From Persicaria tinctoria (taxonomy: Eukaryota > Streptophyta > Magnoliopsida > Caryophyllales > Polygonaceae), in the NCBI GenBank assembly GCA_037127255.1, contig JBANSL010000005.1:81969160-82033159 (forward strand): 64,000 bases of DNA. Reading direction: 5' to 3'. How positions within the stretch are numbered: the first letter of the stretch is position 1; each line of letters starts with the position of its first letter. Shown piece by piece: positions 25,501-37,219 of the stretch. A model generated the notes under the pieces. The model saw nothing but the letters and a program-made list of their open reading frames with translations. It had not been told where the DNA came from and searched no databases. The position numbers were made by a program, and so were the translations under genes.

Positions 25501-26240
25501 CTTCACGACCTCGACGATTCGTAATTGGATTTTCATGAACGTGGAAAAGGAGAATAGGTGGAGTTCAGTATTCACCACGACCTTATGGTACATTTGGAAG
25601 GCTAGGAACCACCTGATTTCGAGGGAGAGGACAACGCCTAGGGAATCCACTACAAGGTCTGGCGCACTGTGTCGTCGTTCTTTCATTTGAAGTATCGAGG
25701 GGAGAGGCTGAGCTCAGGCATACTGGGGACGACTACCCCCAAAGCCCCATGGTGTCCCCCCTCGGCATACTGGGCCAAACTCAATGCAGATGGCGTTTCT
25801 AAGGGCGACCCGGGAAGGCAGGGGGAGGAGGCTTAATCCGGGATGAAGAGGGAGTGATGTTGAGGGCCTACACCTTCTCATGTGGTATATGCTCGACAAC
25901 CACGGCTGAGTTCTGGGCGGTCCTTCATGGTATAAAACTTGCTCAAAGGATGGGAATTCGGAAGCTACATGTGGAATCGGACGCGGAATTGGTGTGCAGG
26001 GCATTGACAGACTTGCATTTGGAAGTGCTATCAAACCACAACCTGGTCATCCAATGTCGCCAAGTTGCCCTCATGCCGAGCTATGAAATTCAGATCAGGC
26101 ACGTCCGTAGGCAAGCGAACGTGGAGGCAGATGCGATCGCAAACTGGGCCTTGAGCTTTTCTTCCCCTTTTATTGAACATTTGACAATTTCGGATGATAT
26201 CCGTGCTATAATAAACGCAACCCCAGGAATAGCGATCTAA
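25450..26240 (+). pseudogene. LINE ORF2 C-terminal part: zinc-binding region remnant and RNase H
   Basis: TVRDAWLTLLDHKPLL, then WYIWKARNHLISRERTTP in a second frame, correspond to the region after RT. RNase H follows: KLNADGVSKGDPGR, TTAEFWAVLHGIKLAQRMG, LHVESDAELVCRAL, HVRRQANVEADAIANWAL. The acidic residues (D in LNADG, E in TTAEF, D in ESDAE, D in EADAI) are kept. A frameshift separates the first motif from the rest. Confidence 0.9.
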
Positions 26241-26489
26241 ATAATTATTTCTGAATAAAGGACCTTAGCCCACCTCTTAAACCAAAAAAGAGAGAAAAGA
26301 AAATATTTAGAAAGGAGATTGAAACCTAAAAAAACCTCACCCACACACTTAACACATTCCTCCACACACTCATTGAGTTTGAGTTCACATATCCATTCAA
26401 ATCCAAGTTAAGGGTCACTAATCCATTTATTCTTTGCTGCTACTGTACCTACCCTCATCCTTAGTGAGTCTATCAATTGATTTCATTAA

Positions 26490-26790
26490 TAAATTTACAG
26501 GGCCTTAGCCCTCGTTTTATGACCCCAAAAAAGCCTTTGGGTTGTTTTATGTCAATTGTTTCATTTAAATCTCCATGTAAGAAAACAATTTTGATATCCA
26601 TTTGTTATAATTCATAGTTATATACAACAATCATATATAACAAGTGAAATTCTCAAAGTTTTATATACTTAACCACATGCAATAGCAAAAATCTCATCAT
26701 ATATTCCCTCCCTCTTTGAGTAAAGCCTTAGCAACTAATCTAGCTATGTATATCTGAACCACTAATGCATGTTTTAAGCTTAAAATCTCA
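26490..26790 (-). pseudogene. Copia RT remnant with a nested LINE tail
   Basis: The minus strand reads ARLVAKALLKEGG, then QMDIKIVFLHGDLNETIDI and KQPKGF, matching the copia RT core (YKARLVAKGF, QMDVKTAFLNGDL). Just after it, plus-strand GGCCTTAGCCCTCG followed by ACCCCAAAAAAG (about 26500-26535) resembles the 3' end of the LINE at 26260-26290. Confidence 0.6.
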
Positions 26791-26799
26791 CCGTTCGAA

Positions 26800-27240
26800 G
26801 TCTCAAATATGCACAAACCAAAACGCTATTCATCCAAATTTCGAAAAAAAAAAAAATTATCTGCAATTTATTTTAAATTATCTTACTCCCTATTAAACTT
26901 TTTTTCATATGATTTCCCAATTATTACCTATCTCATTCTTCTTAAAAAACATTATCACTAGCATACTGATTAATTGATTGATTATCTAGCAAAGTTGGTA
27001 AACTTATCACCAAATAAATATACTAACAAACTCAACAAATAAAGGGAAACGAATGTAGGGAGTCAAATTTGGTAGGAAAAAAGGGTTTAAAATGAAAGGG
27101 GAAAAAAAAAAGAGGACAAGGTGTCAATGGATTTACATCATCTAGTCCAGAATTACGGTTCGTATCGAGTGATTAGTTGTGCTGAACTATTTTATTATTT
27201 TTCGTAATAAATAGGGTAGTATTATAATTGATTTCAACTA
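26800..27240. other. Intergenic AT-rich DNA upstream of the SAP gene
   Basis: No gene or repeat recognised; several A-runs. Confidence 0.5.
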
Positions 27241-27268
27241 ATAAAAAAAAACGGACTATAGAATGGAC

Positions 27269-27276
27269 TATAAATA
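27269..27276 (+). promoter_or_regulatory. Candidate TATA box of the SAP gene
   Basis: TATAAATA about 470 bp before the start codon, implying a long leader that includes a (GA)n tract at 27625-27645. A leader intron, common in this family, is possible but was not resolved. Confidence 0.5.
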
Positions 27277-27743
27277 CGGACCAGAGGATCCTCACCGAGT
27301 GTCAAGATATCGTAATTCCGTGGGCCTCAAATAATACCATTTGGGAAAGTGGTTCCTTCCGTGTTTCCATTTTCTTCCTTTTCAAGCAAACTCTCTCTTC
27401 TTTTCCACAATTACCCCTCCCGTCTACGTCGTATTCCCTGATTTCACAAGGGCAATTTCGTCCAACCAAAATAGCCCCCGGAGAAACATCAATCAAATGA
27501 ATCAATCTGCAAATCCCCATATTTTTTCGAATTAATTTGATAGTTTTAATTTCCCGATCTCATCTGCAATTTCCTCTTTCGATCCTCCCAAGACGAATCC
27601 ACGCCAAATCCAGAAGCGAGAGAGAGAGAGAGAGAAAGAGGAGATTCGAATTTCCGAATTTCAATCTCGGACGAAGTTTCAAAAACCCTAGCTTTCGCTG
27701 CCTTCCTCGCTTCGTTCGATTCCGAATTCCGAGAGAGAAATCG

Positions 27744-28328
27744 ATGGCTTCCGAGAACAATTTCAGCGACGCCACCAGCTTCCAACAATCGGACGCTCCG
27801 ATCCTCTGCGCCAACGGCTGTGGCTTCTTCGGTACGCCGGCGACGATGAATCTCTGCTCAAAGTGCTACAGAGACTACAAGATGCACGAGGAGCAGGCGG
27901 CGACCGCCAAAGCTGCCGTCGAGAAGTCCATGAGCTCCGCCCCTCCCTCGCCGAAGGTATTGGTCGTCGCCGAAAAGGTCGCGGAGGCTGCGGTGGCGGT
28001 AGAGGATGTTCTGGTGTCGGAACCTTCGGCGTCGGCTGCCATAAGAAGGTTGGAGGAGGCAGCGGAGAAGGTCGCCGAAAAGGTCGCGGAGGAGGCAGCA
28101 GAGAAGAAGGCGGTGGCGCCTCCTCCGGCGAAGGCTTCGAATCGGTGTGGATGCTGCAACAAGAAGGTTGGAGTTATGGGGTTCAAGTGCAGGTGTGGAG
28201 TTACTTTTTGTGGGTCTCATAGGTACCCGGAGGAGCACGACTGTTATGTCGATTACAAGGGCGCTGGAAAAGCCACCATCGCCAAGGCGAATCCGGTGGT
28301 TAAGGCTGATAAGGTGGAGAGGTTTTGA
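27744..28328 (+). CDS. SAP: A20/AN1 zinc-finger stress-associated protein, 194 aa
   Basis: An uninterrupted frame encodes 194 residues from MASENNFSDA to KADKVERF. The A20 finger has C22, C26, C38 and C41 (Cx3Cx11Cx2C). The AN1 finger has C135, C138, C149, C151, C156, H159, H165 and C167. An Ala/Glu/Val-rich linker of about 90 residues joins them, with tandem AEKVAE repeats. Plant SAPs of this layout bind ubiquitin through A20, can act as E3 ligases or redox sensors, and are induced by cold, salt and drought; these roles are family knowledge. The frame is open upstream to 27537, but the ATG at 27744 starts the conserved protein. The length and intronless CDS are usual for the family. Confidence 0.95.
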   Translation: MASENNFSDATSFQQSDAPILCANGCGFFGTPATMNLCSKCYRDYKMHEEQAATAKAAVEKSMSSAPPSPKVLVVAEKVAEAAVAVEDVLVSEPSASAAIRRLEEAAEKVAEKVAEEAAEKKAVAPPPAKASNRCGCCNKKVGVMGFKCRCGVTFCGSHRYPEEHDCYVDYKGAGKATIAKANPVVKADKVERF

Positions 28329-31300
28329 AGGAGGGGGAGAGAGGAAACTATTGGGGAAGTTCAAGGGGAAAGGTCTTTGGAACTCGGTAAACTGAGAACC
28401 TTTCTCTATTTTCACTTGATCCTGCTTTAATCTGTTTGGTATCGTCGTCCTTTTTCTGTTTAGTTTGCCAAGGTTGGTTCCAGTTAGGGCAAAATGGCAG
28501 CAATCGAAAGGGGGTTCTTTCATATCAGCCTTGTGGGTGTTGACTAGGGTATGGTGTGTCCCTTAGAGCACGGGCTGGACTACTGGAGGGTTTGGATTCA
28601 AGGGTTATGTTTGTTATGAACAGATGAACTCTATGCCTATTTCTTATAATAAGAAATCTGTGATGATGAATGGTTTGCTATTATCCTTCTATGAATGGTT
28701 CGTCCCTTGCTTCTTTCAGTACTGTTGTACTCTTGTTAAGGTAATAATACTCATCATCGCTTTTTTTCTATCCAATCTTTGTTCTTGTTGTGTTAGGTAC
28801 TCTTCAGTATGCTAATTAGGGGATGTTGCCTTGAGAAAAAAAGTAAAGCTTTAGGTCTTGCTTCCTGAACATCTACTTTTTTGAAGGTTGCTTCTTTAAG
28901 AAAATACTTGGTTTATGGCTGGTTGTATTTGTAACCTCTTTGCTCATGGATAAAGCCCTTATTAAAGGAGGGTCAGGAAATGTAACTCATAGATTTGTCT
29001 TAATAACTAGTGTACTAGTGGTTGATAACAGTTAAGACATTCTCAGCTTCAGTTAACGTATTGGTGACCTGGAAGATAGTTTTTTAATTTGGATTGAAGA
29101 ATAGATTTCTACAAAGTTTCTGTCTTCTGTCAAATCCCGTGATAGTGAAATGTCTTTAGGAGCTTGAAGTCTTACGTTTTTCTAATCCCCAACTTGAGTT
29201 ATGTGGGTAGTTTTCTACATACTTGTATTTGCTTTGTTTATATTAGCTATGAGCCTCTGATATTTCTGTATGTGTATCATAAAAGGAGAGGTATTTTCAG
29301 ATTATGATATAGATGATTTTACATTGAGAAAGCTAAGTTTGGGTTTTAGTTCCATCAATCTGGAGCGCCCGCTCAGTTTCCACAACATCTGCTTTAAGGT
29401 TGTTACTTTGATAAAATAAATTTTTTTAAATAAAAAATTGCTGGAAGTGAGGATCTTAAAGTAATGATTTATGGCTGGTTGTATTTGCAACCTCTCTTCT
29501 CATGGATTAAACCTCTTGAAGAAGGATCTGAAATTTTAATTACTAGATTTACTCATGTTCTGTTCTTATGTGCACTAATGCCTGATAATAGTTCAATAGA
29601 CAATGTACTTTTGAACTTCAGTAACTTACTGGTGATGTCTACTATTTTAGTATTTTACTCATTGATTTTGACTGTAGTTATGATTTCATTCAGTTATCTA
29701 TCTTCTATAAGATCCAGAGATAATGAAATACCCTTGGGAGTTTTCTTCACCACTACATTTTATTAGGTTTGGACAAGTAAATTAAATTCCCACAGCTTGG
29801 AAGAAAATAATTGTTCCTTTAAACTGGAAGCTTTGGGTTTTAAATCTCATGCAACATTTCTCTCCCAATACTTTTATCATTTGGTTAGGCATCTCCACCT
29901 CTTCTTTTATGTGTGCTCGATTTGTTTGTTCTGCTAGTCTCCAGCTCCTTGTTCTATTTCTCTGGGTGTCGTATGCCGGACAGAGAGTTATCTTTCTATA
30001 AGAGTAAATAGTCTTCATTAAGGTCGTGGAAGGTTCTGATTTAGCTCTTATTTGGATGGTACAACCCTTTAATTAGCTTTTGAAGGTTCAGTAGTCAGCA
30101 CTAACCAGTCCTTCATGGTGGTCCTGATGTTGAATGTAATATTGTGACGCTAAACTTTGTTAGCTTGTTTCTGGATACCTTTTTTTGCATGGATATTAGA
30201 CCTACTGAAGCTCATAATAATTGTTTTCCCTGCATGAAAGTCCATAAACAATATCCTGCCATTCAAGGAGATAAATGAGTTAACTCCCTCCTTGCATCCA
30301 TAGATTCCATAATGAAAGATCTATTTTTTTGCTTTCTGCTACACGTGAAAGATCTATTTTTTCGCTTTTGCTGCAAATTCAGGTTTGTGATTCACAAATT
30401 GAACTCTCGAAGTGGAATCCATGCAATACTTTCCTTGTTGGCATTTTGGTTGTGTAATTTTGCTTTTAGTTGCTTTGAAGTGAATGACACCCAATTAGTG
30501 ATGATACTAGTAGCCCAAGAAGAAATTTTATCTTAAGATGAGTTGCTATCTTTACCATAATCATTTTTTTTTTTTGTGTTTAACTGTCTGCAATTAGTGT
30601 TGGTTTTGATGGTTATCAATCAGTTCAGCCTTTTTACCCATGTACATGCATACATAGATTGCTTCCGAGCACTAACTTTATAGATCAATGAACAGATTAT
30701 GGTGTTATAATTGCTTGCTGTAATGTAATGCTATCGTTTGTTAATTGTTGCTATTGGTCTGTTCTTGGGAGAATTATTCTGTTTCTATCCAACTTCATTG
30801 CTTTGGTTTCTTCTTTTACCTTCCTGTAGTGTGAAATAGTTTGTTCAGTGCTTATGGTTTATACCTTGGCTGTGCTGTTATGGCCGATTTAAGTTCCAAG
30901 ATCAGTATACTGTTTACACTAATTGTGTTTTGGTTCGTTAACATTTGCTATCTTGCCTAGTTTGTTGATTGTGCTTTCATTTGCACTTTTGGAACTTCTA
31001 GACAAGCATATCCATAGACTTCCTGGCCATAGCTTTATCTGTAGGTAGTTTATAACATGAAATCAATAACATCTAAGTCAGGTGAATCATCCTGGCTTGA
31101 ATGCAATTCCTAGGTTTGCTGTCTTATATTGAATCACCAATGCATTTTTATCTTCTGGTGATTCCCATATCTGTAGTTTCAAGGTAAAGGAGTGAAGTAA
31201 GATCAACTGATGTGTATTCAAATGACTTGTGGTCTGAACAAATGGCAAACTATTTTGTGTCCCTTCTTCAGTTCCAAGGTCTGAACTCCGGACCTCTAGT

Positions 31301-31400
31301 TAAGGCAGTAGCACACACTTCCATCACAGCCAAGCAATGGCTCCCTGCCATGGTCTCACCACCTGACCTGGGTTGTCATTGTTTGCTCTTTTCAGACCCA
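28329..31400. other. 3' flank of SAP and a 3-kb T-rich stretch without a recognised gene
   Basis: The SAP 3' UTR lies in the first few hundred bases. The rest is T-rich, intron-like DNA with no frame showing a known domain on either strand. It contains a diverged local duplication (28880-29160 and 29390-29740). Confidence 0.5.
28880..29740 (+). repeat. Diverged tandem duplication, about 300 bp
   Basis: 28880-29160 and 29390-29740 share collinear blocks: TTATGGCTGGTTGTATTTG, AACCTCT..CTCATGGAT, TGATAACAGTT/TGATAATAGTT, and GATAGTGAAATG/GATAATGAAATA. The order is kept, with many differences. Confidence 0.6.
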
Positions 31401-31478
31401 GATTAGGCCTGCATAATTAATGGTCCAGTGAGATGTTCGAATGGCAGTGCACGTTTTCCATCACTGTTGAATTTTTTT

Positions 31479-31684
31479 AGGTTCACTTTCGACGACACAA
31501 GGCCGCTGGTAGGCGTGCAGGTAGATCACCGATCATCTTTTCTAATTTTGTACTACGTTGATTTGCTTAGGTTCGCCTTCGACAACATGGGGACTTCATG
31601 TGGGAAAAGTACTGGAAACCTTTTTTTCTACTACATTTGATACCTGCTTAGGTTGATTAGCCTAGGTTCACCTTCGACAACAAG
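31479..31684 (+). repeat. Three decayed repeats of about 90 bp
   Basis: The motif AGGTTCRCYTTCGACRACA occurs at 31479-31498, 31569-31587 and 31664-31682, with a similar T-rich lead-in before each. Confidence 0.65.
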
Positions 31685-31900
31685 GGAGCATCTACAATGG
31701 TCGGGTTTTCTGAAATTTCTCTTTTTTTTTCCTCATTCGGCCACATTACACTCCACGAAGTTTATTGTCAACCCTTTTTAATTCATTTCTCACTTCCCAA
31801 TCTCGGGTTCTTCAATAATTCATTTCACATACTTTATGCATATCTCGCCATATTTTTCCAAATTGATTTAAAAACAAAAAATGTATTAATTTAATTTATC

Positions 31901-32046
31901 ATTATATTTGATAATTAATTTTAATAATTTAAAATCTTTTAAATAATAAAAAAAATTATATTTGATAATTAATTTTAATAATTTAAAATCTTTTAAATAA
32001 TAAAAAAATTATATTTGATAATTAATTTTAATAATTTAAAATCTTT
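31901..32046 (+). repeat. AT-rich tandem repeat, about 54-bp period, three copies
   Basis: The unit TTATATTTGATAATTAATTT..AAAATCTTTTAAATAATAAA is repeated almost without change. Confidence 0.9.
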
Positions 32047-32049
32047 CAA

Positions 32050-33170
32050 CTAAATTATTAATAAATTCAACAATTTAAATTTATCAATCGGATCGGTTAT
32101 ATTATGTGTTAATGATAATGATAACTATTTAATAAAAATTATTATTATAAAGTATGAACCAAAAGACAAATAATAATAAAAATTATTCAGTTGTATGTCA
32201 TCGTTTAATTGAGTTCGGAACTGGGAATGTTTTCAAATTTTTAGATAGCTCTGAAAGTGGGGAGATAGCCACAATGATGGATTCTCCGAATCAAGAAAAA
32301 TGGTGAATTGAGGAAGGGAGCTCTCAAGTCTCGACATTCAGTGAGGATCTGTTGTCTCCTCCCCCTCACTGTCCTTCTCACAAATCTCTTCTCTTATCAT
32401 TTTTTTTTTTTTTTTTAACATTAAATTTATTTATTTTTAAAATTTTGGGGATGGGAAGGGCAATTCAAGGGGCCCTCCCTTATGAGAAAGGTGATCCTAT
32501 ATGCTCGACATTGTGGATGCTATCAAGAAAAACAAGTCGGTGCATGTTATAAATAGGCTGAAAACTTAGTTTTAGCTGCTCTAAACACAATGGACAACCT
32601 TGAAAACGGCAGTCCACCCACTTGTACTTTAACTGCTAAACACTCTCAACAGCAAAGTACTTAAGTACATGTACATGGTGTTTTGTTATGACTTATGAGA
32701 CCATCAACCTCTCGAACCACCAATTTGTTGGTGCATCCTTTCTAAAAAAAACATATGTACATGTGCTTGTAATAAAACCACCGAACCAGCCATATATAAA
32801 CATCTTTTATATATTAAAATATTGTGCCCACAACACACTATTTTTTAACCTTAAAATGCATGAACAATGTTGATGCTGAAAATTAAGCCGATCAATTTTT
32901 TATTATAAAAAATTCCATAATTTTGAAATACCAATCTGCTAAATCGAGAGACCGAAGAAAAAAGACAGATAGAGAGAATTGTCGAGGAAGAGAGCAAACA
33001 TATCAAAGAAGGTGGTAGACATTCAGCGGAGCACCAAAATAAGAATGATTTTCTTGTGGAGTTCAAACATTACTAAAGTAGCACTGTAAGCCGAGAAGTA
33101 TAATATGGCACGATCTCTTGTGAAAAGTGAAAACATAACTCTAGGGAGCACCCGATAGAGGGGAGAGCGA
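32050..33170. other. Intergenic stretch, nothing recognised
   Basis: AT-rich, with T-runs at 32400-32416 and no supported gene on either strand. Confidence 0.5.
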
Positions 33171-33179
33171 CAGTCGATT

Positions 33180-33620
33180 ATGATGGCGAAGTCGCTCTAA
33201 ATCTCGCATTTGCTATAGACCATTCCACAACGGATTTGAGGGTCGAGGATTATAGAGTTGATGATCTACTTGAGAAAGTAGATTTCAGAGTTGATAATGT
33301 GGACTAGATCATAGATGTCGATAACGGAGATGGAGAGGATGTATGCGCACAACTCATAGTTGGACGATTCAGAGGACAACGTTGTGTTCGATCACCTATC
33401 CAGGAGCGCAATAATATATGCGTGACTTAGATTGGACAGACACTGGGAGCCTTTGTTATCCCTCCGGTCGAGCCATCCGAACAGTCAGAGACATCCGGTG
33501 ATGTCCAGGAGGAGGAGGAGGTTGCTCCTACACAAGAGCAGTCGGAGCGGGGGGTTGTTGTGCAGGAACAACATCAGCAGTAGGAGGCACGTGGGGCAAT
33601 GTCATGAAGCATGACTTAGA
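33180..33620 (+). other. Degenerate coding-like fragment, unknown
   Basis: GC-richer than its surroundings. One frame reads AFVIPPVEPSEQSETSGD, then VQEEEEVAPTQEQSE and a stop at about 33581. An acidic Gln/Glu-rich tail like this occurs in transposon-encoded proteins, but no domain is recognised and frames are broken upstream. Confidence 0.3.
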
Positions 33621-33629
33621 TGGAGGCGG

Positions 33630-35340
33630 GACTGGAGACTTGGCTACCCTTAGCTCAACAGATTGGCCTCCCACATGAAATGGATCTTTAGTGGGCTCAT
33701 GTCGATAGAAATTTGAATCACGGGTATCGAGTTTAAATCTCTATAGCTTTATTTTATGGAATTTTGTTCCTTTTTAATTTTTGAAACATGTTATTTAAAA
33801 AATAATGTCAAGGGAAAGAGACGTCTCATGTGAAAGTGTAGATCAACGACATCCCTTACCTAAATGAGTGGATCAACGACATACCTTCACCTAAATGAAA
33901 GCTCTTCAGACATATCATTATACGTACACTATTTTATTACTTAATTTTTTTTACCTTTCTTGAAAATTATAATTAATTATATCTCCCAATAATTACAAGG
34001 ATATAAAAATAGGATAAATAAACACCAAAATATTTAAAATATCATTTTTTAAATAATAATTATTCTCCATCTCCCCGATGTCAAGACACCGGATTAGTCT
34101 CTCGACTCTCCCGTGCTTTCGGCACCAAAATATTTGGATTACAGAACCAATCCTCACTTCCTGATTGAAAATGTCAATTACATGGCTCCTAAAATCACGA
34201 ATGATTCCCCCACTTGGCAAGTGCTAGTGGAGTTGACAGAACTATCTATATTGATTTTGATTTTGTAGAGGATTTTTTGTGGCTTGGTCCATTTTGTTTT
34301 GGACCTCTTAGCTTTATTCTTTGCTTTTTTGTTTTTGTCACTATTAGCTTGATTCCAGTCTAACAAGCTTGTTTTGATTCAATGGATTAAATTACATACT
34401 TGTTTAACAAATAAAACCCTACAAAAATAGTAATCCCTAAAAAATATTACTTAAAAAAGTGGCTAAATAAGTTATTCTAGTGAAATATTTCTCAAATGAG
34501 CATACTTAGTCTATGCCCTCGAGACATGATGACAAAATCCGAAATAACTAATTATCTTTTTTTTTTTAATTTATCCACAATGAGTTTGGTTTTAAATTTC
34601 TACACATATCCACATCGAATGCAGTGGCTGACAAGATTGTGCGTCTGACCTACTGCATCCCTGTCGATGATAGTTTAACTACTGATTCAGAACTCCGGGT
34701 TCTCTTCTGTTCAAACGCCCTAAGAAAGAAGCCCGTTCGTCGGCGGTTTTCCTAATTTTTTTCTCGTTTCAAAAAATAAAATAAAATTCTACATATATAT
34801 TATAAAAAAAATATATAATTTGGAGATGCAAAGTAAATAGATTATGCATTAATTTTCCTGATAATGGAACTTTCTCCTTACAACTAAACCCGATCTTACA
34901 AACCTATGCCCTTATAAAATGTTTAACATATACCCTATAACACAATTAAAATTGGGCACAATCTAGACACAATCAAAAGATCCATCGAAAGTTCTTCAAG
35001 ATTCAAGATTTCTCCTAAATGCAGTGAAGGAAAATGGAAAGAAAGAACCAAAATTACAAACCCTAGCTAGCTTATCTCCCTAATTTCTTCCCCTTCTATC
35101 AAATTGATCATACAAAAATACCACATTTAAAATGACATTGAAACATGTCTTAACTCCTACTCATGAACCCTAATTAACTAAAATCTTTCTTAAAATGACA
35201 TATATAAATCAATCTAGAGACCAATTTAAAGCTCAATTCATAGAAATTAATTGACTCACCACCAAATGTATATAACCTTTGTTAACATTTCATGTCACAT
35301 TCTCATCCATTTTCTTGCACTTCAAACAATTAACAATGGC
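33630..35340. other. Intergenic stretch, 3' flank of AHL
   Basis: AT-rich; no gene recognised. The last several hundred bases presumably include the AHL 3' UTR. Confidence 0.5.
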
Positions 35341-35346
35341 GCGGTG

Positions 35347-36201
35347 TTAGTACTGCGGCCTCCCGGCTGCACCCCAGTATCCGTCGCTCGGCGGCATCTG
35401 AATCGAATTCAATAGATTTGGCGGCGCTCCGGCCATCGATTGGAACACCGGTGAAGAACTAGAATCGTGTACCAGACCTCCGCTGCTGCCGCCGCCGCCC
35501 ATCAATTCGGTCTGAGAAACCGGTGGCGGGGGCGCCTCGGTGTTGTGCTGATCTTCCTCCTCCAACGGCAGCCTCTCGTAGGCGGCGTTGCTGAAGGAAG
35601 CGGCCATGACCACCACGGGGCCTGAAGCCAGTAGCTGCCCGACGATGCTGCCCCCGACCACCTGCCCCTGCCCGCCGGCTAAGTAGATGGTGAGCCCAGT
35701 GGCTGCCGGCGGGGCCGGGGGAGGGAGAACCGATCCGGTAAGGGAGAGGATCTCGAACCTGCCATGGAGAGTGACGACGGATCCTGGGGTAGCCGGCTGG
35801 CGGAGGGTGACGTTGACGACGGTGCCGGAGCCACTCAAGACGCATACACCTCGCTGGCGGCGGCGGGCGAAGCCGGTGACGCTGTCGAGGATGTCGCAGC
35901 CGTCGGCGACCTCCATGAGGTGCGTCCGGAGAGCATTGGCGCTGTCGCGGGTGATGATGATGGGAGGCTTGGGCTTGTTCTTGGAGCCGGCAGGGCGGCC
36001 CCTGGGACGGCGGCCGACTCCGGATCCAGGGGCGGCTCCGCCGGATTCGGAGTCTCCGACACCGTTGGATGTAGGGGAGGTGTGGTCGTCCATGTCGCGG
36101 CCGTCGTCGTGGGGGTGCTGAGGGTCGTCGGAGTGGTGGAACTGGTGGTGGAGGTGGAAGGGGGGAGGGAGAGGGTGGCCGGGCGGCGCCATGGGATCCA
36201 T
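35347..36201 (-). CDS. AHL: AHL protein (AT-hook plus PPC/DUF296 domain), 284 aa
   Basis: The ATG at 36201 starts [10 protein letters not shown] and the frame runs uninterrupted to TAA at 35349. Residues 64-78 form one type I AT-hook ([15 protein letters not shown]) that binds AT-rich minor grooves. The PPC domain spans about 88-205, with the conserved GRFEIL at 148-153. The N-terminus is His/Pro-rich and acidic before the hook; the C-terminus is Gly/Ser-rich. A single type I hook, a type A PPC and no intron place it in clade A, with SOB3, ESC and AHL20-25. Such proteins form trimers in the nucleus and repress growth and flowering genes; this is family knowledge. The frame stays open upstream to an ATG at 36543, but that 114-codon extension is a Pro/Ser/Leu-rich leader, not conserved protein. 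Confidence 0.95.
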   Translation of the reverse strand: MDPMAPPGHPLPPPFHLHHQFHHSDDPQHPHDDGRDMDDHTSPTSNGVGDSESGGAAPGSGVGRRPRGRPAGSKNKPKPPIIITRDSANALRTHLMEVADGCDILDSVTGFARRRQRGVCVLSGSGTVVNVTLRQPATPGSVVTLHGRFEILSLTGSVLPPPAPPAATGLTIYLAGGQGQVVGGSIVGQLLASGPVVVMAASFSNAAYERLPLEEEDQHNTEAPPPPVSQTELMGGGGSSGGLVHDSSSSPVFQSMAGAPPNLLNSIQMPPSDGYWGAAGRPQY

Positions 36202-36587
36202 TATATGTATATGGTGGCCGGCGATTTGAGATCGGAGCTCAAGAAGGATCAATTTAGTTTGTTGAATTGAATTGAAGGGATGGAGTAATATAATAAAGGT
36301 GGCCGGGAGGAGAGCCGAGGGATCAATTTGGGGATGATGTGAAGAGAGACAGATGGGGAGTGGAGAAGGAGCTGTAAAGGAGGGGAAGACAGAGAGGGCC
36401 GGCGAGGGAGTGAGGGATCGACAAAGGAGAGATTCAGGGGGGAGTTGCAGTAAAGGAGAGTTGCTTTGTTGGGTTGGGGGAGTCACACTGTTGAATTTTT
36501 TGACATTCAAGGAAGGGGGAGAAAGACCTTTGTAGAGATTCATCTCTCTCTAAATAGGTCAATGTGGGTATAAATGGATCCGAGTTG

Positions 36588-36668
36588 AAGGAACCATTCC
36601 GGAATGGCTCACCGGAAAGGACTTGTGGGTAGTACCCATAGGTCCCTGGTTCGAACCCCGGAATGACC
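36588..36668 (+). repeat. tRNA-related (SINE-like) sequence upstream of AHL
   Basis: TGGCTCACCGG resembles a pol III A box and GGTTCGAACCCC is a perfect B-box core, about 35 bp apart. The flanking arms cannot fold into a full cloverleaf, so this is more likely a SINE head or tRNA relic than a tRNA gene. It lies about 400 bp before the AHL start. Confidence 0.4.
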
Positions 36669-36710
36669 GTTCTTTATTTACCTATTCAAGGAGGGGAAGT
36701 GGCTAGGGTT

Positions 36711-37000
36711 TGTTTTTTTTTTTTTTTTTTTGTAAATTATTTTCTTAGCAAGAAAAAAACTTGGAGAGACTAGTTCCTTGAATTCGTCGGCATCCCGAAC
36801 GTGCAGTTCTAAGTCATTGGAATGTTCATTGGTAGAGATAGAGTGACCAAGTTTAGTCAATCTGTCAACTATACAATTTGCTGACGTGTTTGACGTCGAT
36901 GTTGTCGAAAGACATGACATTTAAGTGGGAGTCAGATATAATTATCTCAATCTTCCGAGGGCAACTTCATGGTAATGCCCTTAATTGTGTTAATTATCAC
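36711..37000 (-). mobile_element. 5'-truncated LINE 3' end
   Basis: A T-run at 36713-36731 is the poly-A tail of a minus-strand copy. Upstream of it the minus strand encodes SANCIVDRLTKLGHSIS, like the last RNase H block of LINE ORF2, with INTIKGIT further up. Frameshifts are present. Confidence 0.6.
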
Positions 37001-37219
37001 ACAAAGGTTATCACCTTATCGACACAAATGTTATCACCTTATCGATCGACTGCAAGGTTTCGTATATTTAGCCTTTGAGCTTCTTTGTTAATTCACTAGA
37101 ATATGCAAACATGCTCTTATATTCACTTTATGTAGAGGATATTAGGATACAACTTTTTACTTCTTTCTTTTCCATGAAACTAATGAAGAACCACAAGCAA
37201 GAAAATGCAAAATTAGCCT

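Larger units (their letters stand above)
21922..26297 (+). mobile_element. LINE retrotransposon with RT deleted, 4376 bp
   Basis: Flanked by a perfect 15-bp target duplication AGAAAATATTTAGAA (21907-21921 and 26298-26312). The order is 5' UTR, ORF1 with DUF4283 and a zinc knuckle, ORF2 endonuclease, linker, then an abrupt jump near 25440 to the zinc-binding/RNase H end, with no RT palm motif. The tail is a short A-rich stretch (26284-26297). The element inserted as an already deleted copy or lost RT afterwards. Confidence 0.92.

Noticed and set aside
27537..27743. Upstream in-frame extension of the SAP protein
   Set aside because: It reads through a (GA)n leader tract. The conserved protein begins at MASENN, 27744.
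27546..28523. Long minus-strand frames over the SAP gene
   Set aside because: Shadows of the A20/AN1 coding sequence; no domain of their own.
35459..36270. Long frames overlapping AHL on other frames and the plus strand
   Set aside because: Shadows of the GC-rich AHL coding sequence.
36202..36543. N-terminal extension of the AHL frame to an ATG at 36543
   Set aside because: The frame is open but the 114 codons are Pro/Ser/Leu-rich leader without family similarity. AHL proteins start close to the His/Pro-rich segment at 36201.
36588..36668. Functional tRNA gene
   Set aside because: B box good, but acceptor and T stems do not pair properly; treated as a SINE or tRNA relic.
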